Source of the DNA: Litomosoides sigmodontis
Taxonomy: Eukaryota > Nematoda > Chromadorea > Rhabditida > Onchocercidae
Reading direction: 5' to 3'
Assembly (NCBI GenBank): GCA_963070105.1
Contig: OY718807.1
Location: 8,223,983-8,287,982, forward strand
Length of the DNA stretch: 64,000 nucleotides
Under the pieces are notes generated by a model. It was not told the DNA's origin, did no database searches, and saw only the letters and a program-made list of their open reading frames with translations. This document shows, piece after piece, positions 1 through 14,550 of this stretch; within the stretch, counting starts at the first letter, position 1; the number at the start of each line of letters is the position of its first letter. The position numbers and the translations under genes were made by a program.

Positions 1-127
1 TAAAATCAAATCTACTAGCCGTCAAAGTTGACGAGTATAAATGAAGTGAAAGGGGAAAATACAATGAAAAACGAGAGTGATTTGTGATACGCGAACAAAT
101 GGTGTTTCTTAATGAGCTCTATTATAG

Positions 128-1770
<1,643 letters not shown>

Positions 1771-1992
1771 TATATTTAAAAATCTTCCTATGTTTTCACT
1801 GTCCATTGAAAGGTGACTTTTAACATTTGTAGAATTTATTATGATCGTTGTGGTGATGGATTGTTCAATTTGGATTTGCTCAAATTTTAATGCTGAAATT
1901 TTTCTGGGATTTATCTCTTAATGAAAGTTATGATTTTTTTTTCAAAATGTTCCAAATCTTAGTCATTTCAGCTGTGATCTTAGCTAGAAGCC

Positions 1993-1998
1993 AATAAA
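1993..1998 (+). terminator. Polyadenylation signal AATAAA, cdk-7
   Basis: Canonical AATAAA about 220 bases after the stop, followed by a second overlapping AATAAAA-like run. Confidence 0.55.
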
Positions 1999-2610
1999 AA
2001 ATCTTAATAAAATTTTTAATTTCATTGAAACTTTTTTACTATTTGTATCTCTTATTCATAAATGAGATTGAAAAAGCTACGAAATATATTTTCAATAGGA
2101 TTATGGCATTTAGTTTTTTTCTCAAAGCGAGACCGCCCAATTACAATTTTAAAATTAGTTCTTCAGTGAAAGTGCGCCATTAGTAGTATAGAAAGGAATC
2201 ATCGTCTATGAGTGTGTACGCCAACGTTCTATGTAATGTTCGTTGCAAACAGCTGTTTAGCTTGTGGGAAGTACAGCTGCGCAAAATTTCTCCTCTATCC
2301 CTTCCGCTCCTATTCACAAATTTCCAGCTTCCACCCGCTACTGCTACCGCTCCAACCATTGCCTTTTCAAATGTTATTTCTTTCTCCATTTCTTTCCCTC
2401 ATCCTACACTGACTAATCGTTAACTTCACGATGCTATATCCTTTTTGCAGCAGAATTTGCGAAATTAAAAAATTTTATCCTACCATTGCAACAGCTTAAA
2501 TGTGCTGTGTAAAAAAAATGGACTTGAAATGAGATACCATGAAAGTGCTCGACGGTTATCATACATTTACTTCCTACAAATAACTTTTTATGCTCTCTCT
2601 CCTTCTCTCC

Positions 2611-2628
2611 GTGTATGTGTGTGCGTGT

Positions 2629-2691
<63 letters not shown>
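2611..2691. repeat. (GT)n microsatellite with GCGT interruptions
   Basis: About 80 bases of alternating purine/pyrimidine dinucleotide. The first third is interrupted (GTGCGT units) and the last 50 bases are pure GT. The open frames over it on both strands are artefacts of the repeat. Confidence 0.97.
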
Positions 2692-2692
<1 letters not shown>

Positions 2693-3696
2693 AACCTTGC
2701 AAACACTCAATATATTTACTTTTATGCATTCCTGAGCTTTTTAGCAAATTTCCACGATTATATTTGAAGCTCCATAGCTGTTAAAGCTCTCATTCACTCT
2801 ACGAATGTTACATCCTTTTTTTTTCCCACTTAAATTCAAAGTTCAGGAATTTTACTCTCGTTTTTAATACAAGGATTTTCTTTCTATACTTTATTTGATT
2901 TATTTCGCATATATTATTGGACTCATTTTGTTATACGTGTATGATGTTCGGAATAGTTGTACAGGTTTCAGTTTTGCTATGCATTATTGGTCGATTATTT
3001 TGGATATTACGCTTATAATATACCTCTTTTTTTATGTTGCCATTATTTTTGCTCCTTCGAATTTCGTTTATTGTGCGTGTTGTGGTATTTCTATTCAGAA
3101 AATTTGCATTTCTTCAAATAAATTTTTATGACCTGTTGTTTGCTAATAAAAGTAACACTTATCACGCTAACACCTCCATCTTCTGATCTCTTCTTGAAGT
3201 CGATCCATCCCGTGACCATGTGACACTTGTACCAATGACGCAAGTGACACGTCATCTCAGCTTCGAAGAGTTTGTCTTCACATTTTGCTAAAGATTTATT
3301 CAGTGTGATAACTATACGGCTGGAAGTGATGATATGCTTAACTGAGGAAGTGATAATAAGTTGATCATTGTTAATTTTGACAACGAACCGATGCGTTTAC
3401 CATCTTACATTTTAATTTAATAAGATATAGGTCGCTCCGAATACAAGCAGCAAATGAGATTGTAAATGTTGTTTATCCTTACCTTTGAAATTGAACTTTA
3501 AAACTTTCAAGCATTGCATGAAATGGAATCAGCAAAATGACATATTGGCAAAAGATTAAAATTGATGTGTACGAGGAAATTGTGAAGACCTTCCAAAATT
3601 ACACTCTATTTCAGGCGATTCATTAGCGAACCAGTACGAAATTGCATAATTTAATATAAAAAATTCTGGTCATCCACAAGGAGGGAATAGACGAAG

Positions 3697-5317
3697 ATGA
3701 ATTTAATGCCTAGTCCAACATATCACTATATTTCACCGCTAGCTAGATCAAGATCGGAAGCACGTGGAGCTAAATCGGTGCGACGCTCATACTCATTTGC
3801 ACATGGATCCGGTGCATCATCATTTGGAAGTGGTGCACTGACCATGCCACAGTATGGCTACGGTGGTGGTTACATGTCCAAATCGCTAACACGAAGTTGT
3901 ATGTTTCACAGCTGATTTTTATAAATGATGGTTTTTTTAATTTTGAATTTCGCGAAATATTATTAATGATGTTTGCGCAGATAATTAAACATACATTAGC
4001 TAAAGCGATTAATAGATTCATTGATTTAATCAATTCTCTGCTTATCAGTTGTTAGTGTTTGAAGTAGTCCACTGATATTTCAGCTTCATCATTATTTGGA
4101 CGTTCATTGTACACCTCTGTGTTAACTCGGACACCGCCACTTCATAGTGTTGGTTTACAGCGTAGTACGCCTCATTATACGGATAAGTATCCTTATGTAA
4201 GATATTCATATGGCAGCACAGATACTGCTCTTGGCATTCTAACGCAAACTGAATCGGTAAATCACGCATATATTCAAATTTTAAAATTTCATAAAGCGGT
4301 AATAATGACGAAAAGATTTTTAATCTTTAAGACTAATCAAAGAGGCAACTATCAGTTTCTTCAAGAAAGGAAGGAGATAAAAATCAATTACTGTATCACT
4401 AATTACAGATGGCAGTTAGGGACTACGGTATGCGAGATCTGAGAGCGAAACGATGGCTGGAAGGTCGGCTAAATGCATATAATACGGGACGTAATACAAA
4501 GCCTAATTATCTTACACATATTGAGCGTCCAATTGCGCCTATACGAAATTATGTACGGTAAGATGGTTTTCTTTTTTTTGAAGTACTTTTCGGGTTAAAT
4601 AAGAGCTAAATGAGGTACCGAAGCGATAGCTCATCAAATTGTACCACTTTTTTTAAATAGAACTTTAGTAATATTCTTATGAAGGATTGGAAATTTATCA
4701 AGAATGCTTTGACGAATGTCTGTAAACAACCTTCCTGCTTGGTAGCATACATCTTTTGAATTCAATCAGGAAAAATTTTGATAAGCTACATTAAGATGCA
4801 GTAATTAAACTGATTGTTTCTTAATTGGATGGCTGACCAGTGTAATATTTATTCTAAATAAATTCAATGTAATTGTATTTTAGACTAACTTATGCATAGA
4901 AAGATATGATTTCTTTTTGTTTTCGCTTAATACATCGAATTGAATTCAGATATATGCCTATAGAAGATGCGGTGAATATGTACAAGAAGCGATGTATGAC
5001 CGTTGGCACGCTATCTAAGTATAGTTTTTTCAAATTTAATTCAAAAAAATACAAATTAAAAAAAATACAAGCTTTTAAAAACCTTACCAAACCATGTTTT
5101 TTAAGGGCAATCTCACTGCCCTATAGAGGCACTATTATAACTCGGAATAAACAAGCAATGTTACAGGTATTGGTTATCGCCAACATGGCAATCACGTCGA
5201 GAAAAAGAACTGAACCTTACTTCAGCATCTGCTAGGGGTGATTATTTGTATGCTTCACGCTATTCCAATCATCCTACCTATTCCCGTGTTGCCAGTCGCC
5301 TTTGCACGAATTACTAA
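3697..5317 (+). CDS. Uncharacterised Arg/Tyr/Ser-rich protein, 246 residues
   Basis: I do not recognise this protein. Five exons (3697-3895, 4084-4256, 4409-4557, 4950-5018, 5167-5317) join in frame to 246 residues, with consensus GT/AG at each junction. The N-terminus is Ser/Gly/Tyr-rich and basic (SRSEARGAKSVRRSYSF, then a Gly/Tyr stretch YGYGGGY). The middle has MRDLRAKRWLEGRLNAY and IERPIAPIRNYVRYMP. The C-terminus has YWLSPTWQSRREKELN and then several Tyr, ending SRLCTNY. There is no signal peptide, membrane segment or known catalytic motif. Its composition suggests a structural or filament-associated protein; that is inference only. A T-rich acceptor about 80 bases upstream of the ATG fits trans-splicing. 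Clean phase through four introns makes it very likely a real gene. Confidence 0.78.
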
Positions 5318-6472
5318 AATCTCGAAAGATTTATAATTTCTTGGATAAATTACGCAGAGCTCCGCAAACACTTCAACACCTTTTTAATGAAATTTTGATT
5401 ACATTAAAAACGAAATCGCAAGAATTCCATTCTTTGACCCAATACATCTTTACAGAAGAAATAGCCAATAAGTCCACATTTTATCCAAATAGTACGAATT
5501 ATATGCGTTGCTGTTAAAACTTCGAATGTTATTTCCTGAATCTTGGACAAGAGAGAGCTTACGAATTACAGACATACCTCACTACATTTACCGCAAACAC
5601 AAACTCTCGAAACCAATATTTTTAATCACTGAAAATCCTTACTCACATTCAACCAACTTATATGATTTACAGCTTATCTAGTGGAGACGTAGCCGCTACG
5701 TTCTATAGAGCAGTATAAGGAAATCTAAATCAAAATAACTTTAAGTTTCCTATCTTTCACACTTAAGAGAAAAAGGTTACAACAAAAACCATTTACTATT
5801 TAACAGTCGTAAATGACGGATATATTTGCCATCCTAATTTCGCAATATAAGACAAAAAAGCGCAACATGGTCATTGCAAGAGCCCGCAACAAAGCACAAT
5901 TTTTATAAGTATAGTGCACGGAACGAACAAAGAAACAAACATAAAATCATAATTTACAAATGGTAACCAGTTCCCAGAACTGAAATATCATATGTTGTGC
6001 AATTAAATGGAGTAAAGTCGGAATATGCAAAAACGTTTTTGTAAGAATTTATCGGTGCAGCATTTCAGTAAACCATAATTTATGAACGAGAAAAAAACTG
6101 TGCTTAATAAGAATTGTTGGGAAAACAATTCAAACTTCACAACTTTAAGTGGATTCTTCAAAATCAAACTGTCAATCCCAATGCTGAAAAATAGTTTTCT
6201 ATAAAAATGCTTGAAGAGAGAGGGAGAGAGAAGGTTCTATCATACCTTACTATTGACCAATCAGTAAAAAGCATTCATTATCAGTGTTCTTATTGCTCTT
6301 GTTATTATTACCACAATTATCATATATCAATAACGTATCGTTTAACATATTTCAAAACTTTCCCCTATTTCCATAACTCAGAACTTGACTTTAACTTAGC
6401 GATGTTTTATACTCCGCTTAGCAATACACTGCCACATAATCACCTAACCGTTCCAACTATTTCGTGGGAAAA
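5318..6472. other. Convergent intergenic region, no gene seen
   Basis: This lies between the stops of the Arg/Tyr-rich gene (+) and paa-1 (-). It is AT-rich and presumably holds both 3' UTRs. The open frames at 5302-5517 and 6207-6482 lack splice or compositional support. Confidence 0.6.
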
Positions 6473-9400
6473 TCAGTGGTGAAAAACATTTAAAATAAAT
6501 AGAAACGAACCCATGCGCGTTTCGTCTGCAAAATATCTGACGTCGAATTCACTATCATTACACATTTTATTCAGTAATGGTTTTATCTGACTGTTAATAA
6601 CCCTGAAAAATGAAAATAACTTGTTAAAGAAACATTTTTAATTTTGAAGTTTACATTTAATGCACACCGACTTGTGTATGACTACAAAGAAAAGAAAAAA
6701 AACATACCCCTGATCAGCCGTGTGACCAATACGAAGAAGAGTTTTCGCAACATTGAATCTGACATTCGGCACATGATCATCACTTAGCTGAAAGCATGCA
6801 CGTGACTACGTTATTTGTTAAAAGGAATTTTCAGAAATTTCAATGGAATCGATGAATAATATAAGTTGTAACCTGTTGTACTACAGGTAGAATTTCCTTG
6901 ACAGTATAATCTGCACCGAGCGCTTCACAAAGAGTATTGAAGCAAAATAAGCATGCCATACGATGCAAATAGTTCGTATCACTGGCAAGAGCTGTTACCT
7001 GTAAAATAAAAATATCCAGACACTGACGATGAATAAAGAATGGGTCAAAATTCCGTAAAATAAAAGCTTAAGAGTGCTTCCAAATTTAGAAATATATAAA
7101 GCCCTATTTTTAACTTCTCGATCTCTAGAACAGAAAATATGATATTTTTTGCAGACAAACTCTATACCTTCGGCACCACTTGTTTCATCGCCCAGTCAGC
7201 ACCGAATTTTTCCGTTAACTGTTTCAGAATCCCTGTCGCTGCTTCCCGTATGGCATATACTAAAACAATGAAAATGAAAAACAAGTCAAACAAGAAAATT
7301 TTAGTTACGATATGATTTAAGTTTTACCATGATCAGTTAACCATGCCATACAAAGCGGAAGCAGTTTTTCGTCGAAAAATTCTTGTCCCTGAAGCAAAAA
7401 AACAATTAAATTAGTTAAACCTTTCTGCTGCTAAAAGTGATATATTTGGGTCTAAATAACGAACACCTAGTTTTTAAAGTTTTTTTTAATGAAACCGATA
7501 GAAAAATAAAATTCACGAAACTTTAAGTTTAAAACCTGTACCAGTTGGGCAGCAAGCAAAGGCATGAAATCAACAATTGCCAAACGCACTCGCCATTTTC
7601 CATCTTCGGCTAATTCAACAATTGATGGTAAGAGGGATTGTGATAACTGCGATGCGCCGATTACTTCATTCACCTGCAAAAACTACACATGAAGAATTAG
7701 ATGCTGCATCAGCAATCGAATACGTTATCTCATTAAACTGTAAGACTCAACAGCACCAAATATTTTTTAATTTAAAGAAGTTACTGTTCATCAGTTTTCC
7801 GTAAATTTTTTTTAGATATCTGTAGAATCCATAAAAGACTTGTCAATCAAAAATTTTATATAAACAAACCTTATCCAGGGAAGAAATTATGTTTAATCGA
7901 ACTTCAGCAGTTTCATCACGCAAAAGGGTCAAATAGATAGGCAGAAGGTGCTCCATCGTAAGATCTTTTCCAAGTATTGGAGCTAGGCCCATTACTACTG
8001 ATGCAAGTGCTGTTTTCACATGTTGATTTGGATCGGTAACAAGCTCCTTCACAACAGGTAAAATATGAGTCAAGATCGCCTTTTCTCGACCATTTACAGG
8101 AAGTGCAGCAGAAAATGCTGGAAAATATGATACAATTTTATATTCGAGATCATTTTTTTGGAAGTAAAAGGGCTCACCTTGTATTTTTGCAGCAGCTGCA
8201 CTACGTACTTCGCCTTCCATATCTTTCAGAAGACTACTGAATGCCGGTAAAAGCTCGTTCACCGTTATGTCTTTACCAACAGCAGATTGTATCTTCAAAA
8301 CTCATTGTTTACTCACTCTTATTGATTTATTTATTAGCTTTAATTAAATTCAAAATAGAACCACCAAATACAAATCAACAGCATCTAGCTGTTGATTTTT
8401 ATTTCATTCATCTGACCAAACTTTTGCACAACAAAATTATTTTCATAGAAGCTTTCAGGGAACTCACCGTTCAAAATACAGTTCTACATCCATTTACTAC
8501 ACAAATTCTGAGACTATAAATGTTAAGAAGTCCCATTAAAATCCATTTACTAAGAACAATGTAAAGAGACTCACAATTTTCGTCAGAACGAATGGAATTA
8601 CTTACATCGGTGAACTTTTCAGCGACCATATAACGTACACGCCAGCTTTTATCCTCTATTAAATTGATAAGAATTGGCTTAATGAGTTCTTTGCACTGGT
8701 CTTCTGACAATAAAGTAGCAATAGAAATGCATGCCTCAACCGCTAACAACCGGACAGAATCCTATAAGCGATCTGTATTTAGTTTTTCAACGCCGTATTT
8801 GTTTGTTTTTCAAGATTACAAGAACTGTTATGTAAATTTCAACCTGCTCATCTGAAGCCAAATCCATAAACATCTGGAGCAATTCATCACGGAGAAAATC
8901 GGCTTCAAAAACCTTAGCGAATTCCCCTAACTTCGAAGCTGCAGCACGCCGCACCATCGGTGTATCATCACGACATAATGTCCGAAATAAGCTAAAAAGA
9001 GTTAGGGATTTAGACAGTGTAAGAATAAAATTCTTCAAACTTTTCTACAAATAAAACTTACTTCCGAAGTTCCGCTTTTATAGCAGGACTCACTCTAGGA
9101 TAAGCAACGCTGAATAGTCCACATGCCGAAGTCCGCGATGTAAACCAATCTCCTGCAATAAATTAAATGCCTAGGCATATATGCTATGACAAACAAACAT
9201 TCATCTTGACACGACTCGGGTGTTTATTCTTATAACTCCGCAACCACAGAATGAAATCCATTTATTAAAATTTGCTTGAGCGTTACACTATTTATTTATT
9301 GCCGCATCTTGACAATAGTGATCAGTTTTATTATAGATGCAAAGTGAAGGCCTTCATGCAGTTACACTTACGATAAAGTAAAACAGTTTACTGATGGAAT

Positions 9401-10078
9401 TCCCGAATACAACAAGCATCCACGAATTCTGAAACAAAAAAATGTTAGCAATCGGGGAAAAACATCCAACCTGTAGCTAAACGTCTGATCATTGGAATGA
9501 AATGTTCCTCGAGAGCGGTACTTGAATGTTTATCAGCGATCTTGCGCAAGCTTTCCACAGCTTTATCACGCACTACCGTTTCTTCTACAGTTGCCAAATT
9601 TTCAAGTGGTGGAAGCAAGCAGTAGACATAATCTGGACCACCAACCAATGGTGTGAAGTTGCCTAGCTGTTCGGCCAAAGCAAGAAGTACTTCGTCTTCG
9701 TCATAGATGGTATCTACAACAAACAAATCCCAAAAACGAGCATGCAAATCTAATTATTCCTCGCAAAAAAATAAATGAAGTACTCCAGAGGATACTCGTG
9801 TGTTGATACAAATCATGCCACATTAGATTCTAACAAAATATTACCACTACTTTTAATGCTAGCCAAGTTATCACTTGAATGGATCATCAAAACATACCAG
9901 TTAGGAACTGGATTAACTCGCCACGTGTTCGTTCCACACCTAATGCGAGCGCAATAGTCGACAATTTACGTATACTATTTAAACGAAGTTGCACATCTTC
10001 ATTCCGAAGTTCATCAATAAGTATAGCAATTGGATAAAGATTATCATCGGTTTCTTCGTGCGCTTGTAACGATGCCAT
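6473..10078 (-). CDS. paa-1: PP2A 65-kDa regulatory (scaffold) subunit A, HEAT repeat protein
   Basis: This is the scaffold subunit of protein phosphatase 2A; its stacked HEAT repeats hold the catalytic C subunit and the variable B subunits. Thirteen exons on the minus strand: 10078-9898, 9713-9471, 9152-9062, 8991-8844, 8761-8606, 8292-8178, 8117-7870, 7673-7542, 7388-7328, 7259-7168, 6998-6873, 6787-6708, 6602-6473. They sum to 1803 bases (600 residues; the family is about 589). HEAT signatures include [73 protein letters not shown] and [17 protein letters not shown]. The start is the ATG of [12 protein letters not shown], which matches the family start. The last residues after VRYFADE diverge from the usual short ending and form a longer hydrophobic tail ([11 protein letters not shown]). 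Confidence 0.97.
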
Positions 10079-11259
10079 AATGACAACGTACACAAGTTCT
10101 TCGAGTTAATCTGTACATAATATGATAAGATGGATGAATGCCTTCTCAGTAATAGCGATTTGTCCTGATCTCCATTCTGCCTACTGCGCTTTCCTGACCT
10201 GGATGACCTCCTTCCTCCCGCACACTGAATTCACCCGTTCTGATCTGGATCACTTCTCTCTCCCTTTCTCTCCTAGTTCATTAATTTATTCTGAAGCAAA
10301 TAACCTATTCCTTCCTTCTTCACTACTAGAACCACTCTGAGCGTACGTGACTTCCCTCCCAATACACTCCAACTTCCCACCGATCACTTCCTCAACAATC
10401 GATAACGCCGATTTGGACTGGTATTACGTGGCGACGGCCGTTTGCTGCGAGAAAGACGTTAGATGAGTAGTGATAGAGAGAGGATGATGTGTGGTATATT
10501 CCGTCATCGATTTCGACGACACCTTTTATACTTACTCTAATACGAGCAATTCACACGTTTTTGATCTTTTCGTGATACAACAGCTTACAGTTATCCCATT
10601 TTCTGCAATCTTTTTAATTACCATTTCTGTAAAATTTACGTATGAATGCGCAATAAACGTTTGTTCAAAAATATTCTACGTAATAATTTTACTTTGAATA
10701 TGTTTCGAAATATTCAAATTGGATATATTGCCATGTGTTGGACAGCATCTTATCACTGGATAGTTTGTAGCAATGGTTTTGCAATTATTATAACGTTTTT
10801 TTTGACATTGTAGAAGTTATATTTATGGCATTTTTTTTTATTTGACATTTGCTACTGAATTAGTCGTAGTTATGCTGTAACGCTTTGGCACTCATTGTTT
10901 CTCGTACAAACCCATAGCAGTGAAGAGAGAATTATGCAGCGTGTGGAGCTGCATGTGTAACTATTGTGGTTGATGGTGGCAGAAACTTTTCAGCGTTGTG
11001 AATGTAACGATAGCTGTTAGAAAGTATTCATTTATACCATTTGCAATTTACAGGTTTGGTTGTGTCTCCAAGATGGCTTGCATGGCAGTTAGTTACACTA
11101 CAAAGTTACCTGTGAATAGAATTGGTAACTTTTTTTTCATTTTGAATCTTTGGTTTGGAAGAAAAAGGAATATTCATCGTTGATTGAAGTGACAGTCATT
11201 TCTGCTGTAATATTTTTGCACAAAAATTGACATCATTAACATTCAAGAGGAAATTTACA
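10079..11259. promoter_or_regulatory. Divergent promoter region between paa-1 and nuo-1
   Basis: About 1.2 kb separates two start codons facing away from each other, so both upstream regions must lie here. The paa-1 side (10140-10480) is C/T-rich on the plus strand and relatively GC-rich; the nuo-1 side is AT-rich. I see no clear TATA box or named factor site. The role is inferred from gene arrangement only. Confidence 0.5.
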
Positions 11260-14069
11260 ATGTTTCGAGCTCTTCATGCGGCTGTCCAATTGCACTCTTC
11301 CCACATGGTTAAGCCTGATATTTTTTAGTCATTTTTTCGACATGTTAGTGGTGAAAGTCTAATTAATATTCACTAAAATTTATGTATTTAACTTCATGAA
11401 CCGAAATATTTGTCAGGAATTATTTCGATTATCACTCGTGGTAAAGCAGCTGTAACTCAAAATGAATTGAAGAAACCTCAGAAAACAAAATTTGGTCAAC
11501 TGAAAGATGAAGATCGCATTTTTACAAATCTTTATGGCAGATATGATTTCCGGCTAAAATCAGCAATGAAGCTCGTAATTTGCTTTTTATCTTAATGGAA
11601 TAAATTATTAAAAAGTAGATTTCAAGTTTTACAAATTAAACAAAAAGTTTTTAGGGTGATTGGTACAAGACGAAGGAAGTATTACTAAAAGGTCAAGATT
11701 GGATTATCAAAGAAATGAGTGCGTCCGGCATGAGAGGTCGTGGTGGCGCTGGTTTCCCAACAGGCGTGAAGTGGAGCTTCATGAAACGTCCATTCGATGG
11801 CAGGTTGGTTCGTTTGAAAAAAATAAGTTGGAAATAAACCGTTTCTTAATTTTTGTTTTTGCTAGTTTTTTTTCAACTGTGTACATGTTCTCAGTGCGCC
11901 AGCCATCTTCACTGCTGGGTCGAAGTGCTGCCTGGCAAATTCACAAGCTTAGGAGGATTTTAAATACGAATGAAGACAAAGGTTAAGCAGTAACCGAATT
12001 TTTAGGCCGAAATATTTATGCATAAATGCCGATGAAGGAGAGCCAGGGACATGTAAAGATCGTGAAGTAATACGTCATCATCCACATAAATTGATCGAAG
12101 GTGCTTTGATTGCTGGTTATGCAATGGGCGCTCGTGCTGCATATATTTATATAAGAGGCGAATTCTATAATGAAGCATGTGTATTACAGGAAGCTATACA
12201 TGAAGCTTACAAAGTAAGATTTACAAATTGTGATTCGCGATGTCCAACGTGTCATTTCGGTAGGTACTACTGAGTTAACCTTAATGTATCAAAATATACT
12301 AACCTTGGTTCCTATTTGGTTCATGACACTAAGATAGTGCTGTAACGTTAGAAATAATGCGTGCTGTGTAGCCGCAGTAGTGGACTTCATGACGGCCAGT
12401 ATTATGTTATGTATTTCTGTGGTGAAGTAATTTTTTGTTGTTTTTCATGTTTGCTTTTTTCGTGTTGACATTTACTTTTCCCTTTTTAAAGGCTGGGTTT
12501 ATTGGCAAGAACAGTTGCGATACAGGCTATGACTTCGACGTATTCGTTCACCGAGGTGCTGGAGCCTATATATGTGGTGAAGAAACAGTTAGTTTTATTA
12601 CGATAAATTTTTGGCCTTCTACTTCGTTCATTTTAATTCCTTTTTATTTCTGCAATCACTATAGAATTTTTTGAAATTTGTGAAAAAATTTCCAGGCTTT
12701 GATAGAGTCTATCGAAGGAAAGCAGGGTAAACCACGTCTGAAACCACCATTTCCAGCCGATATCGGTTTGTTTGGTTGTCCAACTACAGTAAATAATATC
12801 GAAACCATTGCTTCAGCACCTGCCATATGCAAACGTGGGGCTGCGTGGTACTCTTCATTTGGACGTGAACGCAATCATGGGACAAAGGTAGCTCCGGTTA
12901 ATCAATAATGTTGAATTCAGTTTGATTTCTAAACTAGTTTTTTCAGCTTTATTGTATATCGGGACATGTTATGAATCCGTGCACTGTTGAAGAGGAAATG
13001 TCTATTCCGTTGAAGGAATTAATCGAGCGCCACTGTGGAGGTGTAATTGGTGGCTGGGACAATCTCATGGCTATAATACCTGGTGGTTCATCAGTTCCAA
13101 TGATTCCTAAAGAGTCAGTGTCGTTTTCTAGAATGCGTGGTATTATGAAATAGTCAATCAAGTAGTGATATGATTTCCTATAATATGGATTTTATCTGTA
13201 GTGTTCGGGTTTCCCGTTTATAATCATAATGGCCATATTTTTTTTGCACTAATTTAAATTATTTTGAAGTATCTGTGAAACAGTTCTTATGGATTACGAT
13301 GCTCTGATTGCTGCACAGACCGGTTTGGGAACTGCTGCAGTAATTGTTATGAATAAGGAAGTTGATATTGTGAAGTGTATTGCCAGACTTTCACACTTTT
13401 ATAGACACGAAAGTTGTGGACAGGTATGGTGAACGTAAACTCTTCAACACTAATGTCGATCATTTGTAGACGACAGTATTTTAATTAGAATTTAGTGTAA
13501 AAAATTGGATTCATTACAGTTGAAGAGTATATATGGCAGATATTTGTTTCATTTCGTTTGTTGTTTGAGTTGTGAACTCAAAAGTGTTCAATCGTTTTAA
13601 AAAATAACAGCACACATAGGCTTTCAGTGTACTCCATGCCGTGAAGGAACTAAGTGGTTAAACTCCGTGATGTGGCGACTTGTAAAAGGTCAAGCAAAAT
13701 ATAATGAAATCGATAGTTTATGGGAAATAAGTAAACAGATTGAAGCACATACAATTTGTGCCCTTGGTGATGCAGCAGCGTGGCCCGTACAAGTGAGTTT
13801 CTGATTGTCAAATTAATTGGTTTACGACATAAAACAGAATTCGGCCAAAATAAGTGTAGTTAATATGAGAATTAATAAATAGGTATAGTTAATATTAGTG
13901 ACAATTAAAAAATTTTCTTAAGTGGTTCGCAAAATAACTCAGAAACTAATTTATTTTTCAGGGTTTAATTCGCCATTTCCGACCGGAAATCGAGCGTCGT
14001 ATAACTGATTATCGTTCTAAAAATGCAGACAAGGTGCCACATACCGCACCTTTATGCGCTTCGTCTTAG
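11260..14069 (+). CDS. nuo-1: NADH dehydrogenase (ubiquinone) flavoprotein 1, complex I 51-kDa subunit
   Basis: This complex I subunit binds NADH and FMN and carries a [4Fe-4S] cluster in the mitochondrial matrix arm. Exons: 11260-11307 (first, see below), 11417-11574, 11655-11803, 12006-12213, 12492-12587, 12696-12887, 12947-13113, 13270-13423, 13628-13792, 13962-14069; about 480 residues (human 464). Motifs: [11 protein letters not shown] (nucleotide binding), [38 protein letters not shown] with the Cys ligands, and HTICALGD supplying the fourth. The proposed first exon ([16 protein letters not shown]) looks like a mitochondrial presequence, but its donor leaves phase 0 while exon 2 needs one carried base. 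The extreme N-terminus is therefore unresolved; everything from GIISIITRG onward is secure. Confidence 0.95.
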
Positions 14070-14195
14070 GAGTTTCAAATGTTATAGTACTTTTATTGTA
14101 GTATAAACAACTGTTTTGTGATTTGCTAAGCCCAAATAAGTGATGCTATTTTGAGTTGTTGCATGTTATTTTTCATGCAAGTTAAATGGAGATTC

Positions 14196-14201
14196 AATAA
14201 A
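14196..14201 (+). terminator. Polyadenylation signal AATAAA, nuo-1
   Basis: Canonical hexamer about 130 bases after the nuo-1 stop and about 350 bases before the rme-6 start, so nuo-1 has its own 3' end. Confidence 0.6.
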
Positions 14202-14550
14202 TGTATATATGTGTTTCATAAAATTTTGTAAAGGAAAGGGTTTGTTTGAATGAATAAAATAGATTAGTTATTAAATCACTGTAATCGAATTGGATTGCCA
14301 ATGCCAATATATATTTTTTATTTTCATAATATTGCATTATCAGCATATAAGTCGAAATATTGGCTCTATCATGTGTGTTTTGTGTATGTGGTGGAATGCC
14401 TTTTTTTCTGCAATAGCTTGAAGGTGGTTTTTTTTGGTTCTTTTTCCGATGGAAGTTTCGGTTGTCGCATGTATTTTCAGTTGAAAAAGGATTGACTTTT
14501 CAATATTTTCTTAATTTCAGTTGTTTTTGAAGTAGAAAAAAGAGAAAAGG

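Larger units (their letters stand above)
1771..3696. other. Intergenic region, cdk-7 to the Arg/Tyr-rich gene
   Basis: No convincing coding exon. It holds the cdk-7 3' UTR with a polyadenylation signal (1993-1998), a long GT microsatellite (2611-2691), and a likely 5' UTR acceptor (tatttcag ending near 3614) about 80 bases before the next start codon. Short open frames here are low-complexity or repeat-derived. Confidence 0.6.

Noticed and set aside
2434..2735. Open frames rich in His/Thr or Cys/Val on both strands
   Set aside because: They are translations of the GT/CA microsatellite; no splice signals or start context.
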